DNA from: Cladopsammia gracilis
Lineage: Eukaryota > Cnidaria > Anthozoa > Scleractinia > Dendrophylliidae
Direction: 5' to 3'
DNA length: 64,000 bases
NCBI GenBank assembly: GCA_022457155.1
Contig: JAJGOT010000210.1
Location: 1,091,501 to 1,155,500, forward strand
Each line of letters opens with the position of its first letter. Position 1 is the stretch's first letter. Position numbers and translations under genes: made by a program. Under the pieces are notes generated by a model. The model was not told the origin of the DNA, did not search any database, and was given only the letters and a program-made list of their open reading frames with translations. Below are positions 63,418 to 64,000 of this stretch, piece after piece.

Positions 63418-63421
<4 letters not shown>

Positions 63422-63486
<65 letters not shown>

Positions 63487-63498
63487 ATATTTATATAA
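63422..63498. repeat. (AT)n microsatellite
   Basis: About 38 near-perfect AT dinucleotides with two TTT interruptions. It adjoins a T-rich LINE-like tail at about 63385-63410. Confidence 0.97.
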
Positions 63499-64000
63499 TA
63501 CGATTCTGTGTAGAATTTAAAATTGTTTTTTTTTTCAATCGTAAGGAATTGCGGCTAGGAGTCCATTATACGTTAAAAAATTTACTGACGAGTAAAAATG
63601 ACCAGCCATAAAAAATATACATTATGCCCGTATTACATAACTTTTCGCTGAATAAACTGTTTAATATACAACAATCATCTTCTACAAAATTCATGTTTTT
63701 GAAAGTGTTTTTCCTAGCGCGCATTCAGAAGAATGTAAATAACATGTCATATTTGCACTCGTTTTGATGGGTATTTGCACTCTAGAATGTAGAGGTCCTT
63801 AATGTAAAACCAACCTGTAGACAATATATGATTGGCAATATACGAGTGCATGGAGCTCATTCATGAGCACATTTGTAATTACTGTGGTTTCCACTCTGTT
63901 TCCTTGGCTGAGGAAAATATACGTCTATGTGAAGATGTGTCACATGATTTTCGTCTAAAAATATCAAACAGCAGTATTAAATGAATTGGCACCAGGATAA
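63499..64000. other. Terminal 500 bases without a recognised feature
   Basis: AT-rich sequence, presumably an intron of the HSF-like gene. No exon with flanking splice sites and homology was found. Confidence 0.4.

Noticed and set aside
63411..63611. 66-codon frame of alternating Tyr-Ile
   Set aside because: It is the (AT)n microsatellite translated.

Overview
The window is eukaryotic, metazoan and intron-rich. Two conserved single-copy animal genes can be reconstructed exon by exon (B9D1 and SNU13). The mobile elements (Polinton/Maverick, DIRS tyrosine-recombinase retrotransposon, Penelope-like elements with hammerhead ribozymes, L1/Tx1-type LINE, many hAT, Harbinger-like, pogo-like and foldback elements) fit an anthozoan cnidarian such as a coral or anemone. 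That assignment is inference; no marker gene proves it.

Layout. (1) 554-2949, plus strand: B9D1, six exons, a transition-zone (MKS complex) protein of the cilium. (2) 4663-12611, minus strand, convergent with B9D1: SNU13 (15.5K / NHP2L1), three coding exons. Its second intron holds a nested hAT/foldback pair and a 2.6 kb head-to-head Penelope-like foldback with two identical hammerhead ribozymes. Its first intron holds palindromic repeats. (3) 13.2-19.2 kb: intergenic run of DNA-transposon derivatives, a 10-bp minisatellite and a second, different hammerhead ribozyme motif. (4) 19518 to beyond the window, plus strand: a divergent heat-shock-factor-like gene. Its DNA-binding domain is split over three exons (19518-36544) by a 16.6 kb intron. 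It is followed by a three-exon cassette (D, E, F) present three times in tandem, phase-preserving, then a further exon at 62413-62443.

The large introns of the HSF-like gene are filled with nested insertions. Intron 2 contains a decayed Polinton (20361-36201, about 218-bp inverted repeats) with a transglutaminase-like C-H-D protein gene, a VLTF3-like zinc-ribbon gene and a broken protein-primed-type DNA polymerase B gene. The polymerase gene is interrupted by a separate 10,779-bp element (24441-35219) with perfect 14-bp terminal inverted repeats and a 6-bp target duplication (CCTTGA). That element encodes two same-strand, apparently intronless proteins (272 and 1511 aa) sharing a homologous N-terminal domain, and no transposase I recognise. 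It is the best candidate for something undescribed.

The intron between exons D1 and E1 contains a 9.2 kb insertion (37477-46717) that holds a DIRS element, itself carrying a 3.3 kb insertion with a pogo-like repeat. The intron between F1 and D2 contains an 8.3 kb insertion with an L1/Tx1 LINE and a hAT-within-hAT. Because the tandem cassettes provide uninterrupted copies of the same intron sequence, several insertion boundaries and target duplications can be read directly.
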